In this document: one piece after another, positions 43,466 to 51,686 of the stretch
How the letters are laid out: every line of letters begins with the position of its first letter
How positions within the stretch are numbered: the first letter of the stretch is position 1
Notes under the pieces: generated by a model
What the model was told of the DNA's origin: nothing
Databases searched by the model: none
What the model saw: the letters and a program-made list of their open reading frames with translations, nothing else
Program-made: the position numbers and the translations under genes
DNA from: Zhongshania aquimaris
GTDB taxonomy: Bacteria; Pseudomonadota; Gammaproteobacteria; Pseudomonadales; Spongiibacteraceae
DNA: 64,000 nt
Direction of reading: 5' to 3'
NCBI RefSeq assembly: GCF_019312595.1
Contig: NZ_JAHWDQ010000002.1
Span: 310,001-374,000 of the forward strand

Positions 43466-45023
43466 AATAATTGACGCGCTGCAGCAGGTGGCGAACGTGT
43501 CTGGCGACTCGCCTGCTCTTCAAGGTGAGAGTTTGACCTTGAGTTACAGCGACTTGCTTAATACGGTGGCTAGAGTAGCCGCGCAATTGAATACCTTAGG
43601 TCTTGAGCGGCTTGGCCTCGCCGCAGACAACGGCCCAGAATGGATTATTGTCGACTTAGCTTGCCAGTTAGCGGGTATCCCCCTAATTCCGCTCCCTGGC
43701 TTTTTTACACCAGAGCAAATGCGTCACGCGCTCGACAGCAGCGGTGTCGATGCCTTGCTTAGTGACTGCGAAGACCTCGGTCTTAGTGGATCGGCGTTAT
43801 TTGGAACAAGGATTAGCCATAGCTCAGTGCCACTTGCGGGTCTATCAACAATCCGTGTTTTTCGCTTAGAGGCGGCATCAAACAAAAGTGTCTTGCCTGA
43901 TAACACCGCAAAAATAACGTATACCTCGGGTTCTACTGGCCACCCCAAGGGGGTGTGTTTATCAAATACCGCCCAGTTCGCAACGGCGTCAGCCTTAAAT
44001 GAGTCTTTAATAGACACGCCGCTGAGTCGCTATCTCGCTGTTTTGCCACTTGCCACGCTGTTGGAAAATGTGGCGGGTGTATACAGCGCACTATTGCGCG
44101 GCGCGCTGGTGATGTTACCCGGCTTGGCAACACTCGGTTGGGCGGGTAGCTCTGGTCTGGATATTTCGCGTTTAGCGGCAACGATTACCGCATCGCAGCC
44201 CGATAGCGCAGTAATACTGCCGCAAATCTTGAAAGGTCTTATCGCCTATAGCGAAGCCGGAGAATGGCGTGCACCGACAAGCCTTACATTTCTTGCTGTT
44301 GGTGGGGCGCGGGTGGCACCAGAGTTGATTGCGCGGGGACGACAGCTTGGTCTGCCAGTGTATGAGGGATATGGCTTGTCAGAATGCGGCTCGGTGGTGT
44401 GTGTGAATCGGCCTGGCGCCGACAAGCCGGGTTCTGCTGGCAAGCCCTTAGCCCATTGCGATGTCAGTATTGTAGAGGGGCAGGTTATGGTTGCCGGCAA
44501 TGCATACCAAGGGTATTTGTTGCAGGATTCTGGCGAGCCGTTGCTGACTGAGGTCGCAAGTGGTGATCTTGGCGAAATCGACGACGATGGCTTTTTGTGG
44601 CTGCGTGGTCGCAGCAAAAACGTATTGGTAAACAGCTATGGTCGCAATATTTCACCGGAGTGGCCAGAGAGTGAGTTGTCGGCCTTGGCGAGCATTCAGC
44701 AGTGCATGGTGGTCGGCGACAGCCAAGCTTATTGCAGTGCGCTGGTTTTCCCTTCACCAGGCGTAAGTAAGCGGCAAATCGCCGACGAAATAAATCAATG
44801 CAACACGCTATTACCAGACTATGCCCAGATCCGGCGCTGGCTAGTGTTACCTAAGCGGCTCAGTGTTGAAGACGGCCTATTGACCGCAAATGGACGCTTG
44901 CGCCGCAAAGAGATTTTGGCCTATTACGCTGATTTAGTGAATGAGTGCTATCTCGACGTCTTGCCCAAAACTAAGACCACGGTTTCTGCATTGGGCTACG
45001 ACGTGCCAAGCTTAAAATGTTAA
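43458..45023 (+). CDS. AMP-binding acyl/aryl-acid ligase
   Basis: This is a 521-residue adenylate-forming enzyme that activates a carboxylic acid with ATP. The P-loop-like YTSGSTGHPKGVCLSN, the A5 motif YGLSECGSVVCVNRPG, and DLGEIDDDGFLWLRGRSKNVLVNSYGRNISPEWPES (in parts, covering A7-A8) are clear. A C-terminal lysine (RLRRKEILAYY region) suits A10. It has no carrier-protein domain fused. It resembles long-chain acyl-CoA or acyl-AMP ligases. Overlapping the hemolysin-family gene by 8 bases and followed by the oxidase-like gene, it probably makes the acyl donor for this pathway. Confidence 0.9.
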   Translation: MSKIIDALQQVANVSGDSPALQGESLTLSYSDLLNTVARVAAQLNTLGLERLGLAADNGPEWIIVDLACQLAGIPLIPLPGFFTPEQMRHALDSSGVDALLSDCEDLGLSGSALFGTRISHSSVPLAGLSTIRVFRLEAASNKSVLPDNTAKITYTSGSTGHPKGVCLSNTAQFATASALNESLIDTPLSRYLAVLPLATLLENVAGVYSALLRGALVMLPGLATLGWAGSSGLDISRLAATITASQPDSAVILPQILKGLIAYSEAGEWRAPTSLTFLAVGGARVAPELIARGRQLGLPVYEGYGLSECGSVVCVNRPGADKPGSAGKPLAHCDVSIVEGQVMVAGNAYQGYLLQDSGEPLLTEVASGDLGEIDDDGFLWLRGRSKNVLVNSYGRNISPEWPESELSALASIQQCMVVGDSQAYCSALVFPSPGVSKRQIADEINQCNTLLPDYAQIRRWLVLPKRLSVEDGLLTANGRLRRKEILAYYADLVNECYLDVLPKTKTTVSALGYDVPSLKC

Positions 45024-45034
45024 AGGAGTACACA

Positions 45035-45706
45035 ATGGGATTTTATGAGCAGCTACAAATAGAAACAGCCTCCGCGAGGGAGTCGCTGTATCGCATCGAC
45101 TTTATTAATGAGGGCGTTAGCGGCAAGCTGAGTTTAAACGACTATATTCAATTTTTGACCCAGGCCTATCACCACGTAAAACACACCGTGCCCTTGCTAA
45201 TGACCTGTGGCGGTCGCCTTGATGAGCGCTATGAATGGCTGCGCAGTGCGGTGGCGGAATACATTGAAGAAGAGCTAGGTCACCAAGAGTGGATACTGAA
45301 TGACATTGCCGCCTGCGGTGGCGACGCCGAGCAGGTGCGCAATAGTCGCCCCGCAGGCGCGACTGAGTTAATGGTGTCCTACGCCTACGACATGATCAAT
45401 CGAGTTAATCCAGTAGGTTTTTTTGGCATGGTTCAGGTGTTAGAGGGCACTAGTATCGCGATTGCCGACAATGCCGCAGGGGCAATTCAGCAGAGCTTAG
45501 GTCTGCCCAAAAAGGCCTTCAGTTATTTAACTTCTCACGGCGCCTTAGATATTGAGCATGTCGATTTTTTTAAGGGCTTGATGAACCGAATCGACGATAA
45601 GCGCGATCAAGAGCAAATTATCCACAGTGCAAATATGTTCTATGGTTTATACGGCAATATCTTTCGTGAACTGGGTCGGCGCGGAGGCATAAAACATGCG
45701 GCCTAA
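45035..45706 (+). CDS. TenA/haem-oxygenase-like putative iron oxidase
   Basis: This is a 223-residue all-helical protein of the 'iron-containing redox enzyme' (haem-oxygenase-like oxidase) group. Candidate metal ligands are His46/His47/His50 (AYHHVKHT), Glu80-x2-His83 (EELGHQEW), Glu137 (VLEGTS), His168 and Asp172-x2-His175 (SHGALDIEHVDFF). Relatives in this fold include fatty-acid decarboxylases and N-oxygenases that use two irons and O2; TenA thiaminases share the fold but not this ligand set. The ATG at 45035 follows AAAGGAG at 8 bases. Placed between a ligase and a dehydrogenase, it probably oxidises or cleaves the activated or amidated product. Confidence 0.82.
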   Translation: MGFYEQLQIETASARESLYRIDFINEGVSGKLSLNDYIQFLTQAYHHVKHTVPLLMTCGGRLDERYEWLRSAVAEYIEEELGHQEWILNDIAACGGDAEQVRNSRPAGATELMVSYAYDMINRVNPVGFFGMVQVLEGTSIAIADNAAGAIQQSLGLPKKAFSYLTSHGALDIEHVDFFKGLMNRIDDKRDQEQIIHSANMFYGLYGNIFRELGRRGGIKHAA

Positions 45707-45734
45707 ACCATTGCGACTAAGGAATAGCTAAGCC

Positions 45735-46526
45735 ATGACAACATTAACCATTGTGTTAACTGGTGCCTGTGGTGGCATTGGTCGAGCCTTGGCTGTCGCC
45801 TTCGCCAACGCCGGTCATAACCTGGTGTTGGTTGGCCGGAGTCCCGATGCTCTGGCGGCCTTGCGCGAAGGTTTAGTAAGGCCGCGCAGTCACCGTTACC
45901 TAGTGGCGGACTTGTCGTCGGCTGCGGCAATTACCGAGCTGTGCACCGATATCGCAGACGGTCCGCCGATAGATGTGCTGGTTAATAACGCCGGCGTATC
46001 GTCCTTCGGCCTGTTTGTAGAAACCGATGATGCGTTAGTAGAACACATGCTGCAGTTGAATGTATTGGCGCCAATGCGCTTGTGCAAAGGCTTAATGCCA
46101 CTGTTGTTAAAAAGTCAGAACGCAGCGCTTATCAATATTGGCTCGGGCTTTGGCAGCATCGGCTACGCGGGCTTTACCGCCTATTGTGCTAGCAAATTTG
46201 GCTTGCGTGGATTTACCGAGGCGCTGCAGCGCGAATTGGCCAATGAAAAAATCGCCATACACTACCTAGCGCCGAGGGCGGTAAATACCGCAATGAATTC
46301 TGACAAGGTGGTTGCCATGAATGCGGAGCTTGGCAATACCGCCGACGAGCCAGAAGTTGTTGCCGCTGCGGCGCTAGCGATGCTGAGGTTAAACAAAAGT
46401 AGCAATCGCTATTTGGGTTGGCCAGAACGCTTCTTCGTACGTCTCAATGCGCTGTTCCCCACTGTGGTGTCGGGCGCGCTGAAAAAGCAGTTAGGCGCGA
46501 TTTTACGCCACGCAAAATCCGTCTAG
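45735..46526 (+). CDS. Short-chain dehydrogenase/reductase
   Basis: This is a 263-residue classical SDR: cofactor loop TGACGGIGRALA, Arg in LVGRSPDAL (suits NADPH), NNAG in LVNNAGVSSFG, catalytic Ser in NIGSGFGSIG and Tyr-x3-Lys in YCASK. The C-terminus (YLGWPERFFVRLNALFPTVV) resembles SDRs acting on long acyl chains. It lies 28 bases after the oxidase-like gene in the same operon and probably reduces or oxidises an intermediate of that pathway. Confidence 0.9.
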   Translation: MTTLTIVLTGACGGIGRALAVAFANAGHNLVLVGRSPDALAALREGLVRPRSHRYLVADLSSAAAITELCTDIADGPPIDVLVNNAGVSSFGLFVETDDALVEHMLQLNVLAPMRLCKGLMPLLLKSQNAALINIGSGFGSIGYAGFTAYCASKFGLRGFTEALQRELANEKIAIHYLAPRAVNTAMNSDKVVAMNAELGNTADEPEVVAAAALAMLRLNKSSNRYLGWPERFFVRLNALFPTVVSGALKKQLGAILRHAKSV

Positions 46527-46556
46527 ATCTCATTCACCATGAAAGGACTGGCGAAA

Positions 46557-47228
46557 ATGAAAATAATCACTCTTAGGCTTGGTTTCGCTCTGTTGATATT
46601 TACGGCAGCGCTTTCCGCATTCGGTGACGACGGCGCTATAAATAGTGAATTAGCCGCTAGTGCGTCCGTTGCTGAACTACAGACGAGCTGGGCGGCGGCG
46701 CAATATCAGGAGGATAAGAGTCAGCAAGAACACGATTTTGAATCACTACTACTTAGAGCCAATAACATGGTAAGTGCCAAATCAGATAATCCAGATCTTT
46801 ACGTTTGGCGGGGTATTATCAAAGCGAGCTATGCTGGCGTAAAAGGTGGCTTGGGCGCACTGAGTTTGGTGAAAGAAGCGAAAGTCGATTTAGAGCGAGC
46901 TATCGCACTGGGCGGCGGCACATTGCAGGCGGCCGCGCGCACCAGCCTTGGCTCGCTGTACTTTCAAGTACCGGGTTGGCCTATTGGCTTTGGCAGTGAT
47001 AAAAAGGCAGAGACCTATTTGCTGGAAGGTTTGGCGATGGCGCCAGACGATATTGATAGCAATTACTTTTACGCCTTGTATTTGATCGATCAAAGGCAGG
47101 GTGAAAAGGCGCGCCAATATCTAGAACGGGCGTATACTGCACCTAGACGTTTGGGGCGTGCTTTTGCTGACCAAGAACGTCGCAGAGAAGTGCTAGAATT
47201 AATTACCGAGCAACAAAAACAAAAATGA
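46557..47228 (+). CDS. Exported TPR-like protein
   Basis: This is a 223-residue protein with a Sec signal peptide (MKIITLRLGFALLIFTAALSAFG) and a helical mature part. VWRGIIKASYAGVKG, LDLERAIALGG-type VDLERAIALGGGTLQAAARTSLGSLYF (in parts), ETYLLEGLAMAPDDIDSNYFYALYL and KARQYLERAY read as four helical repeats of TPR style. I chose the ATG at 46557, which has AGGA 9 bases upstream, over one at 46539. It sits between the enzymes and the two-component genes and could be a periplasmic scaffold or a partner of the sensor kinase. Confidence 0.78.
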   Translation: MKIITLRLGFALLIFTAALSAFGDDGAINSELAASASVAELQTSWAAAQYQEDKSQQEHDFESLLLRANNMVSAKSDNPDLYVWRGIIKASYAGVKGGLGALSLVKEAKVDLERAIALGGGTLQAAARTSLGSLYFQVPGWPIGFGSDKKAETYLLEGLAMAPDDIDSNYFYALYLIDQRQGEKARQYLERAYTAPRRLGRAFADQERRREVLELITEQQKQK

Positions 47229-47254
47229 CTTAGTTAGGGTGGTACGCCGAATTC

Positions 47255-47917
47255 ATGCGCGTGTTGTTAATTGAAGATGATATATCGCTGGCCGACGGCA
47301 CCGTAAAAGCACTCCGCCGTGCTGGCTATGCAGTTGATCATGCGGCGACCGGCGGTGACGGGCGGCGGTATGTCGAGGCCGGTCAATTAGATATTGTAAT
47401 TTTGGATCTAGGCCTGCCAGATATTGATGGCCTAGCACTGCTGCGTGAGCTGCGACTATTGCAGTCCGGTTTACCCATACTGATTTTAACTGCGCGGGAT
47501 GCCCTCACCGACAAGGTTGCCGGATTAGATGCGGGCGCAGACGACTACCTCACCAAACCTTTCGCGTTTGAAGAATTGCTGGCGAGAATTCGGGTGCTGT
47601 CGCGTCGCAATACACCCGTTCGGGAGCCGGAGCTTAAATTTGGCAATGTGCTTATTAATATTGCTAGTCACGAAGTTCGCTTAGATGGCGAAGTGCAAAA
47701 ATTATCCCGTCGCGAATTTGCGATATTGCGGGCGCTGGCCGATCGTCCTGGGCAGGTGTTTTCCCGCGAACAGCTAGAGGAAAAACTCTATAGCTGGGGA
47801 GATGAGGTGACGAGTAATACCGTTGATGTTCATGTGCATAATTTGCGGAAAAAACTGGGCCACGACCTTATTAAAAATATTCGCGGTGTAGGATTTATAC
47901 TCGGGAGCACTGGGTGA
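47255..47917 (+). CDS. OmpR-family response regulator (QseB/PmrA-like)
   Basis: This 220-residue regulator has a receiver (acidic residues in LLIEDDISLAD, phospho-Asp in IVILDLGLPDIDG, Thr in LILTARDA, Lys in DDYLTKPFAFEELLA) and a winged-helix DNA-binding domain (LSRREFAILRALADRPGQVFSREQLEEKL; VDVHVHNLRKKLG, in parts). It is of the QseB/PmrA group by sequence. It overlaps the kinase gene by 4 bases. Its likely target is the CTTAAG-N5-CTTAAA repeat before the first gene of this operon. Confidence 0.93.
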   Translation: MRVLLIEDDISLADGTVKALRRAGYAVDHAATGGDGRRYVEAGQLDIVILDLGLPDIDGLALLRELRLLQSGLPILILTARDALTDKVAGLDAGADDYLTKPFAFEELLARIRVLSRRNTPVREPELKFGNVLINIASHEVRLDGEVQKLSRREFAILRALADRPGQVFSREQLEEKLYSWGDEVTSNTVDVHVHNLRKKLGHDLIKNIRGVGFILGSTG

Positions 47918-49278
47918 ATTCACTGCGCCGATTTTTATTGGTCAGTGTGCTGTCGGCATTAATGCTGGTTAATTTTATCGCCGCACTTCATGGTTATCGC
48001 TCTAGCATGGTAGAGGCTGAGAATTTATTTGATCAGAAACTTCAAGCGATGGCACTGCAATTGTCATCGGTACCCTTGCGCACGACAAACAATGCACCGG
48101 CGCCGGACGACGAGAGTATGGTGTTTCAGTTGTTCAATGCCGACGGCAAATTAGTGTGGCATTCGGTACACGCGCCAGATCAATACATCGCCGCGAATGA
48201 AGGCTTTAGCGAGAATAATTTTAATGGCTATCGCTGGCGTACCTTGAGTTATTTTAATTTTGTGAACGGTCATCGCATTATGATTGCGGAGCGGTTAGAC
48301 CTCCGCTACCGGTTGGCAGAAAGCGTCATTCTTGAATCGATAGTACCGGTAGTTGTTGTGCTGCCGGTGGCGGGCTTATTGATTTGGTTGATCATCGGGC
48401 AAGGGCTAAAAAGCCTAGCGATTTTGGCGAAAATTTTACGAGGCAAAGCAGCCGACGATTTAAGCGCGGTAGACGTGGGACAAGCGCCAAATGAACTCAT
48501 GCCGGTTATTGAGTCGGTAAATTCCATGCTGAGACGGCTTGCTGAATCCTTTGAACGCGAGCGCCGTTTTTCGGCGGATGCAGCCCACGAGCTGCGAACA
48601 CCGATTAGCGCGATTAAAATCCATTTACATAATTTGCGCGATGAATATGGGCAAGACAATGAATCTTTGCTTAGTTTGGAGCGCGATGTTGATCGCTTGG
48701 CGCATTTGGTAGAACAGATGTTGCTGCTGCACCGAACTACCCCCGATCACTATCCTGCCAAATTTGAACGTATCTCGTTGGCGGCTTTAGCGCGTGAAGT
48801 TATTGCAGAGCGTTACGGTGATTTTGTAAGTAAGGATCAAATAATTGAGTTGCTTGGCAGTGATGGTGATATTGACGGAGATCGTTTTGCAATCGGCATA
48901 TTATTGCAAAACTTACTCACAAATGCGTCAAAATACACACAGCATGGTGGCACGATTCAAGTAAAAATAGAGGCCCTGGAAAACCGAAATCGTTTAGTCG
49001 TTGTTGACAATGGACCGGGTATTAGCGCTGACGTAAAAGAACGCGTATTTGAACGGTTTTATCGCGTTGGCGGTGATCGTCATAGCTCTGGCGTTAGCGG
49101 TTGTGGTCTTGGTCTATCGATCGCAGAGCATATTGCCGAATTGCATGGCGCAAATATTTCTATGGCCGCCGGTGATAATGATTGTGGTCTGGCGGTCACC
49201 GTTGATTTTCCTAAAACAAGAACTGCGTTAAAAGCCAGCAGGAGTTTAGCGATGGAAAAATACGGAGAGAAAAAGTGA
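47914..49278 (+). CDS. Sensor histidine kinase (QseC-like)
   Basis: This is a 454-residue inner-membrane kinase: helix at about 6-26, periplasmic sensor of about 120 residues (LFDQKLQAMALQLSSVPL...; RIMIAERLDLRYRLAES), second helix at about 143-163, HAMP-like linker, HisKA with FSADAAHELRTPISAIK, then NLLTNASKYT, DNGPGI and SGCGLGLSIAEHI. The sensor domain matches the 2CSK_N type of QseC/PmrB-like kinases, whose signals include metals and small organic molecules. It starts at a GTG inside the stop of the regulator gene (GTGA overlap) and ends overlapping the cupredoxin gene. Confidence 0.93.
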   Translation: MNSLRRFLLVSVLSALMLVNFIAALHGYRSSMVEAENLFDQKLQAMALQLSSVPLRTTNNAPAPDDESMVFQLFNADGKLVWHSVHAPDQYIAANEGFSENNFNGYRWRTLSYFNFVNGHRIMIAERLDLRYRLAESVILESIVPVVVVLPVAGLLIWLIIGQGLKSLAILAKILRGKAADDLSAVDVGQAPNELMPVIESVNSMLRRLAESFERERRFSADAAHELRTPISAIKIHLHNLRDEYGQDNESLLSLERDVDRLAHLVEQMLLLHRTTPDHYPAKFERISLAALAREVIAERYGDFVSKDQIIELLGSDGDIDGDRFAIGILLQNLLTNASKYTQHGGTIQVKIEALENRNRLVVVDNGPGISADVKERVFERFYRVGGDRHSSGVSGCGLGLSIAEHIAELHGANISMAAGDNDCGLAVTVDFPKTRTALKASRSLAMEKYGEKK

Positions 49279-49628
49279 GCAGTTTACGAGTATTAATGAC
49301 GGCAGCTTTTCGACTCGTATTATTTGCCGTAAGCGTGCTTTTTTACATGCCGGCCATTGCCGGTAAGCCAGAGTTTGAAGTTGCGATTAGACAACATTTA
49401 TTCGAACCGTCGGTTATTGTAATACCAGCAAATACCAAAATTAAATTGTGGGTCAGCAATGAAGATACTACACCCGAAGAGTTTGAAAGCTACGAATTAA
49501 ACAGAGAAAAGGTCGTGTTAGGTGGGCAGCGGTCGCTCATCTTTATCGGTCCGTTGCCCGCCGGTGAATATCCTTTTTTTGGCGAATTTAATCCCAAAAG
49601 TGCACAGGGGAAAATCATTGCGGAATAA
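49275..49628 (+). CDS. Periplasmic cupredoxin-fold protein, iron-uptake type
   Basis: This is a 117-residue exported protein with a signal peptide (about 1-29, ending AIAG). The mature part has the pattern of cupredoxin domains that accompany FTR1/EfeU permeases: VIVIPANTKIKLWVSNED, TPEEFESYELNREKVV and GEYPFFGEFNPKSAQG. It has no cysteine, only one histidine, and Asn where relatives often have His in EFxP, so a type 1 copper site is absent; it may bind Fe or act as scaffold. The GTG start overlaps the kinase stop by 4 bases. The FTR1 gene follows after 33 bases. Confidence 0.82.
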   Translation: MSSLRVLMTAAFRLVLFAVSVLFYMPAIAGKPEFEVAIRQHLFEPSVIVIPANTKIKLWVSNEDTTPEEFESYELNREKVVLGGQRSLIFIGPLPAGEYPFFGEFNPKSAQGKIIAE

Positions 49629-49661
49629 ATTTGCAGATCGCTTTTATACAGGTTGGTGTCA

Positions 49662-50474
49662 ATGCTATTAACCAGTGTGATCATCGTACTTCGCGAAGTG
49701 CTAGAGGCTGCATTGCTGGTTAGCATATTAATGTCGCTGTGCTTCAAACTGGGCATCGAACGTAGTTGGTTTAAGTGGGGCGTGCTCGGTGGCGTAGTGG
49801 GGTCAATTGGCTTAGGTAGTCAGCTAGGTTTTATATCTAGTCTATTTGGTGGTATAGGCCAAGAAGTTGTCGATGCGGGTTTGCAAATATTTATTTATAT
49901 CTGTCTTCTCTATATCTGTGTTGAATTTATAAACCATTACTATCAGCGGCACGCTGTTAGTGGGACATTACGAGCTGTGCTGGTGATCATTATCCTTTGT
50001 GCAATGTCGCGAGAAGGCTCGGAGATATATATTTATTTGTCTGCCTTTCAAAGCCTGCCGCACGCTAGTGTAAGTTTATATAGTGGTTCGATTATTGGTT
50101 TAGGCATCGGGCTTAGCTGTTGTGCGCTGTTTTACTATTGTTTGTTAAGTTTTTCATTGCTGCGAACGTTGATTTTAGGTTGCATGTTATTAACGGTGGT
50201 CGCTAGTGGCATGTTACTGCAAGCGGGAAAAATGCTGATTCAGGCTGATTTATTGCCAGACGGCCAGCTATGGGATAGCAGTGCAGTGCTATCAGAAGAG
50301 AGTCTGTCGGGACAATTGCTCTATGCGCTTGCCGGCTATGAGGCAACGCCCGCTCCGGCTCAACTAGTGCTTTATCTGTTTGGCGTGGTATGTATGGCGG
50401 CGGTAGTACTGACGCGCTATTGGCATTGGCAGCGACGTAAAGTAAGCGCAAAGGTGGCTGGCTATGAAGAATAA
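49662..50474 (+). CDS. FTR1-family iron permease
   Basis: This is a membrane protein of about 270 residues with seven hydrophobic helices. It has both iron-binding motifs of the FTR1/EfeU family: REVLE in the first helix (VLREVLEAALLVS) and REGSE in the fourth (AMSREGSEIYIYL). Eukaryotic FTR1 imports ferric iron after oxidation by a copper oxidase; bacterial EfeU works with periplasmic EfeO/EfeB. Here a cupredoxin-fold protein is the only such partner. The ATG at 49662 starts just before the first helix; a TTG at 49653 is possible. It overlaps the next gene by 11 bases. Confidence 0.9.
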   Translation: MLLTSVIIVLREVLEAALLVSILMSLCFKLGIERSWFKWGVLGGVVGSIGLGSQLGFISSLFGGIGQEVVDAGLQIFIYICLLYICVEFINHYYQRHAVSGTLRAVLVIIILCAMSREGSEIYIYLSAFQSLPHASVSLYSGSIIGLGIGLSCCALFYYCLLSFSLLRTLILGCMLLTVVASGMLLQAGKMLIQADLLPDGQLWDSSAVLSEESLSGQLLYALAGYEATPAPAQLVLYLFGVVCMAAVVLTRYWHWQRRKVSAKVAGYEE

Positions 50475-51183
50475 TTGCGCCAATTATTTTTCAGCGATAG
50501 CCGTAGTAATGGGCGCGGCTTCATTGGCTAGTGCCGACGGCTTACCGGTGGACAAAATATACGCGCCCTATGTAAACAGTTTAGAAAAGGAATTGGAATA
50601 CCGCTTAAGTCAGGCGGAGGGCGGCTTGCAGGCACCTGATGGTTTCATTATTCAACGCCTTGGTTTTGGTGCCGCCATTACAGACAGCATTGCCTTAGAG
50701 GTCTACCTCAGCGCGCAGGGTCAAGACGATGCCAATCGACTAAGTGGCTATGAATTAGAGGCGCGTTGGCAAATTACGGAGCAGGGCGAGTATGCGGTTG
50801 ATTGGGGTGCAATTGTTGAGTATGAGCATAGTCGCGACAGCGATGTTGAAGAGCTTGCTGGAAAAATAATAGCCTTAAAGGAGTGGGGTGCCTTTGTTGG
50901 AACGGCCAACGCCAGTATCATTTATGAATCCAGTGAGACAAGGGGTGATGAGTTTGAAACCGCCTTGTCGCTGCAGGCGCGCTACCGCTATCGCCCGATG
51001 TTAGAACCGGCGTTAGAATTTTATTCGGCGGAGGATTATCGCGGCATTGGCCCTGTATTGGTGGGCGCTGCTCGTTTGAGTGGGGCGAATAGTTTGCGCT
51101 GGGAAGTGGGAACGGTGTTTGGTTTAGATGACGATAGTGCGGATTTCAGCTTTCGTCTTATGCTGGAATACGAGTTTTACTGA
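50464..51183 (+). CDS. Predicted outer-membrane beta-barrel protein
   Basis: This is a 239-residue protein with a signal peptide ending near SLASADG. The mature part shows alternating amphipathic strands (FIIQRLGFGAAITDSIALEVYLSA, then ELEARWQI, DWGAIVEYEH, LQARYRYRPM, FRLMLEYEFY) and ends in the aromatic residue typical of barrel proteins. About ten strands are suggested. I recognise no family. It overlaps the FTR1 gene by 11 bases and is last in the ten-gene operon, so it probably serves export of the product or iron entry. Confidence 0.75.
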   Translation: MKNNCANYFSAIAVVMGAASLASADGLPVDKIYAPYVNSLEKELEYRLSQAEGGLQAPDGFIIQRLGFGAAITDSIALEVYLSAQGQDDANRLSGYELEARWQITEQGEYAVDWGAIVEYEHSRDSDVEELAGKIIALKEWGAFVGTANASIIYESSETRGDEFETALSLQARYRYRPMLEPALEFYSAEDYRGIGPVLVGAARLSGANSLRWEVGTVFGLDDDSADFSFRLMLEYEFY

Positions 51184-51593
51184 TCATCTGAACTGTCTTC
51201 TGGATTGCGCCTACCCGCCATTTTTTGCCTAAAAAACAGCGGGAAGCGATTGTTGATATACGATTGTTCGCGCATCACATGGTGAAAGCTGATGCTATTG
51301 TTTAAGGTCACGACCGCGCCGCGCTCGTCTAGGCGATAAACAGTGCCTTCAATAAATTCAGATTCCTGATCGTGAAAAAGTATCTTGCCGCAAATGGCCT
51401 CGCCGACTTGAAACGGCTTGCCATGCTGTAGCTCAATCACCACACTTTTTTCTGAAATTTCCAATACCTTATACGAGTCGCCAGTATTGGTATTCAAGGG
51501 CGGCTGCGCGGTTCTTGGGTAGGGAAGACGAAAAAATCGCCGCCGCTGGCTGTCTTTACGGTCACTCATCGCTATTTTATGGTTACCTAGCAT
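51177..51593 (-). CDS. PilZ-domain-like protein with degenerate ligand motif
   Basis: This is a protein of about 138 residues. The first PilZ motif, RxxxR, is present (RRRFFRLPY), and the fold-forming strands follow (YKVLEISEKSVVIELQ, AICGKILFHD, EGTVYRLDERGAVVTL). The second motif, normally D/N-x-S-x-x-G, reads EISEKS, so two of three key positions differ and c-di-GMP binding is doubtful. The ATG at 51593 with a GATGAG upstream is the best start; a TTG at 51620 is possible. The 3' end overlaps the convergent barrel gene by 7 bases. Confidence 0.75.
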   Translation of the reverse strand: MLGNHKIAMSDRKDSQRRRFFRLPYPRTAQPPLNTNTGDSYKVLEISEKSVVIELQHGKPFQVGEAICGKILFHDQESEFIEGTVYRLDERGAVVTLNNSISFHHVMREQSYINNRFPLFFRQKMAGRRNPEDSSDDQ

Positions 51594-51686
51594 CGTTATC
51601 TCATCTTCTTTGTAAAGCAAAGTGACTGGCTTGTCGAACCATCATCACGGTGACCTTACTCTATTATCGGCAGCGGTGAGGATTTC

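Noticed and set aside
49629..49661. Fur box before the FTR1 gene
   Set aside because: No GATAATGATTATC-like match was found in the short gap, so Fur control is not claimed.
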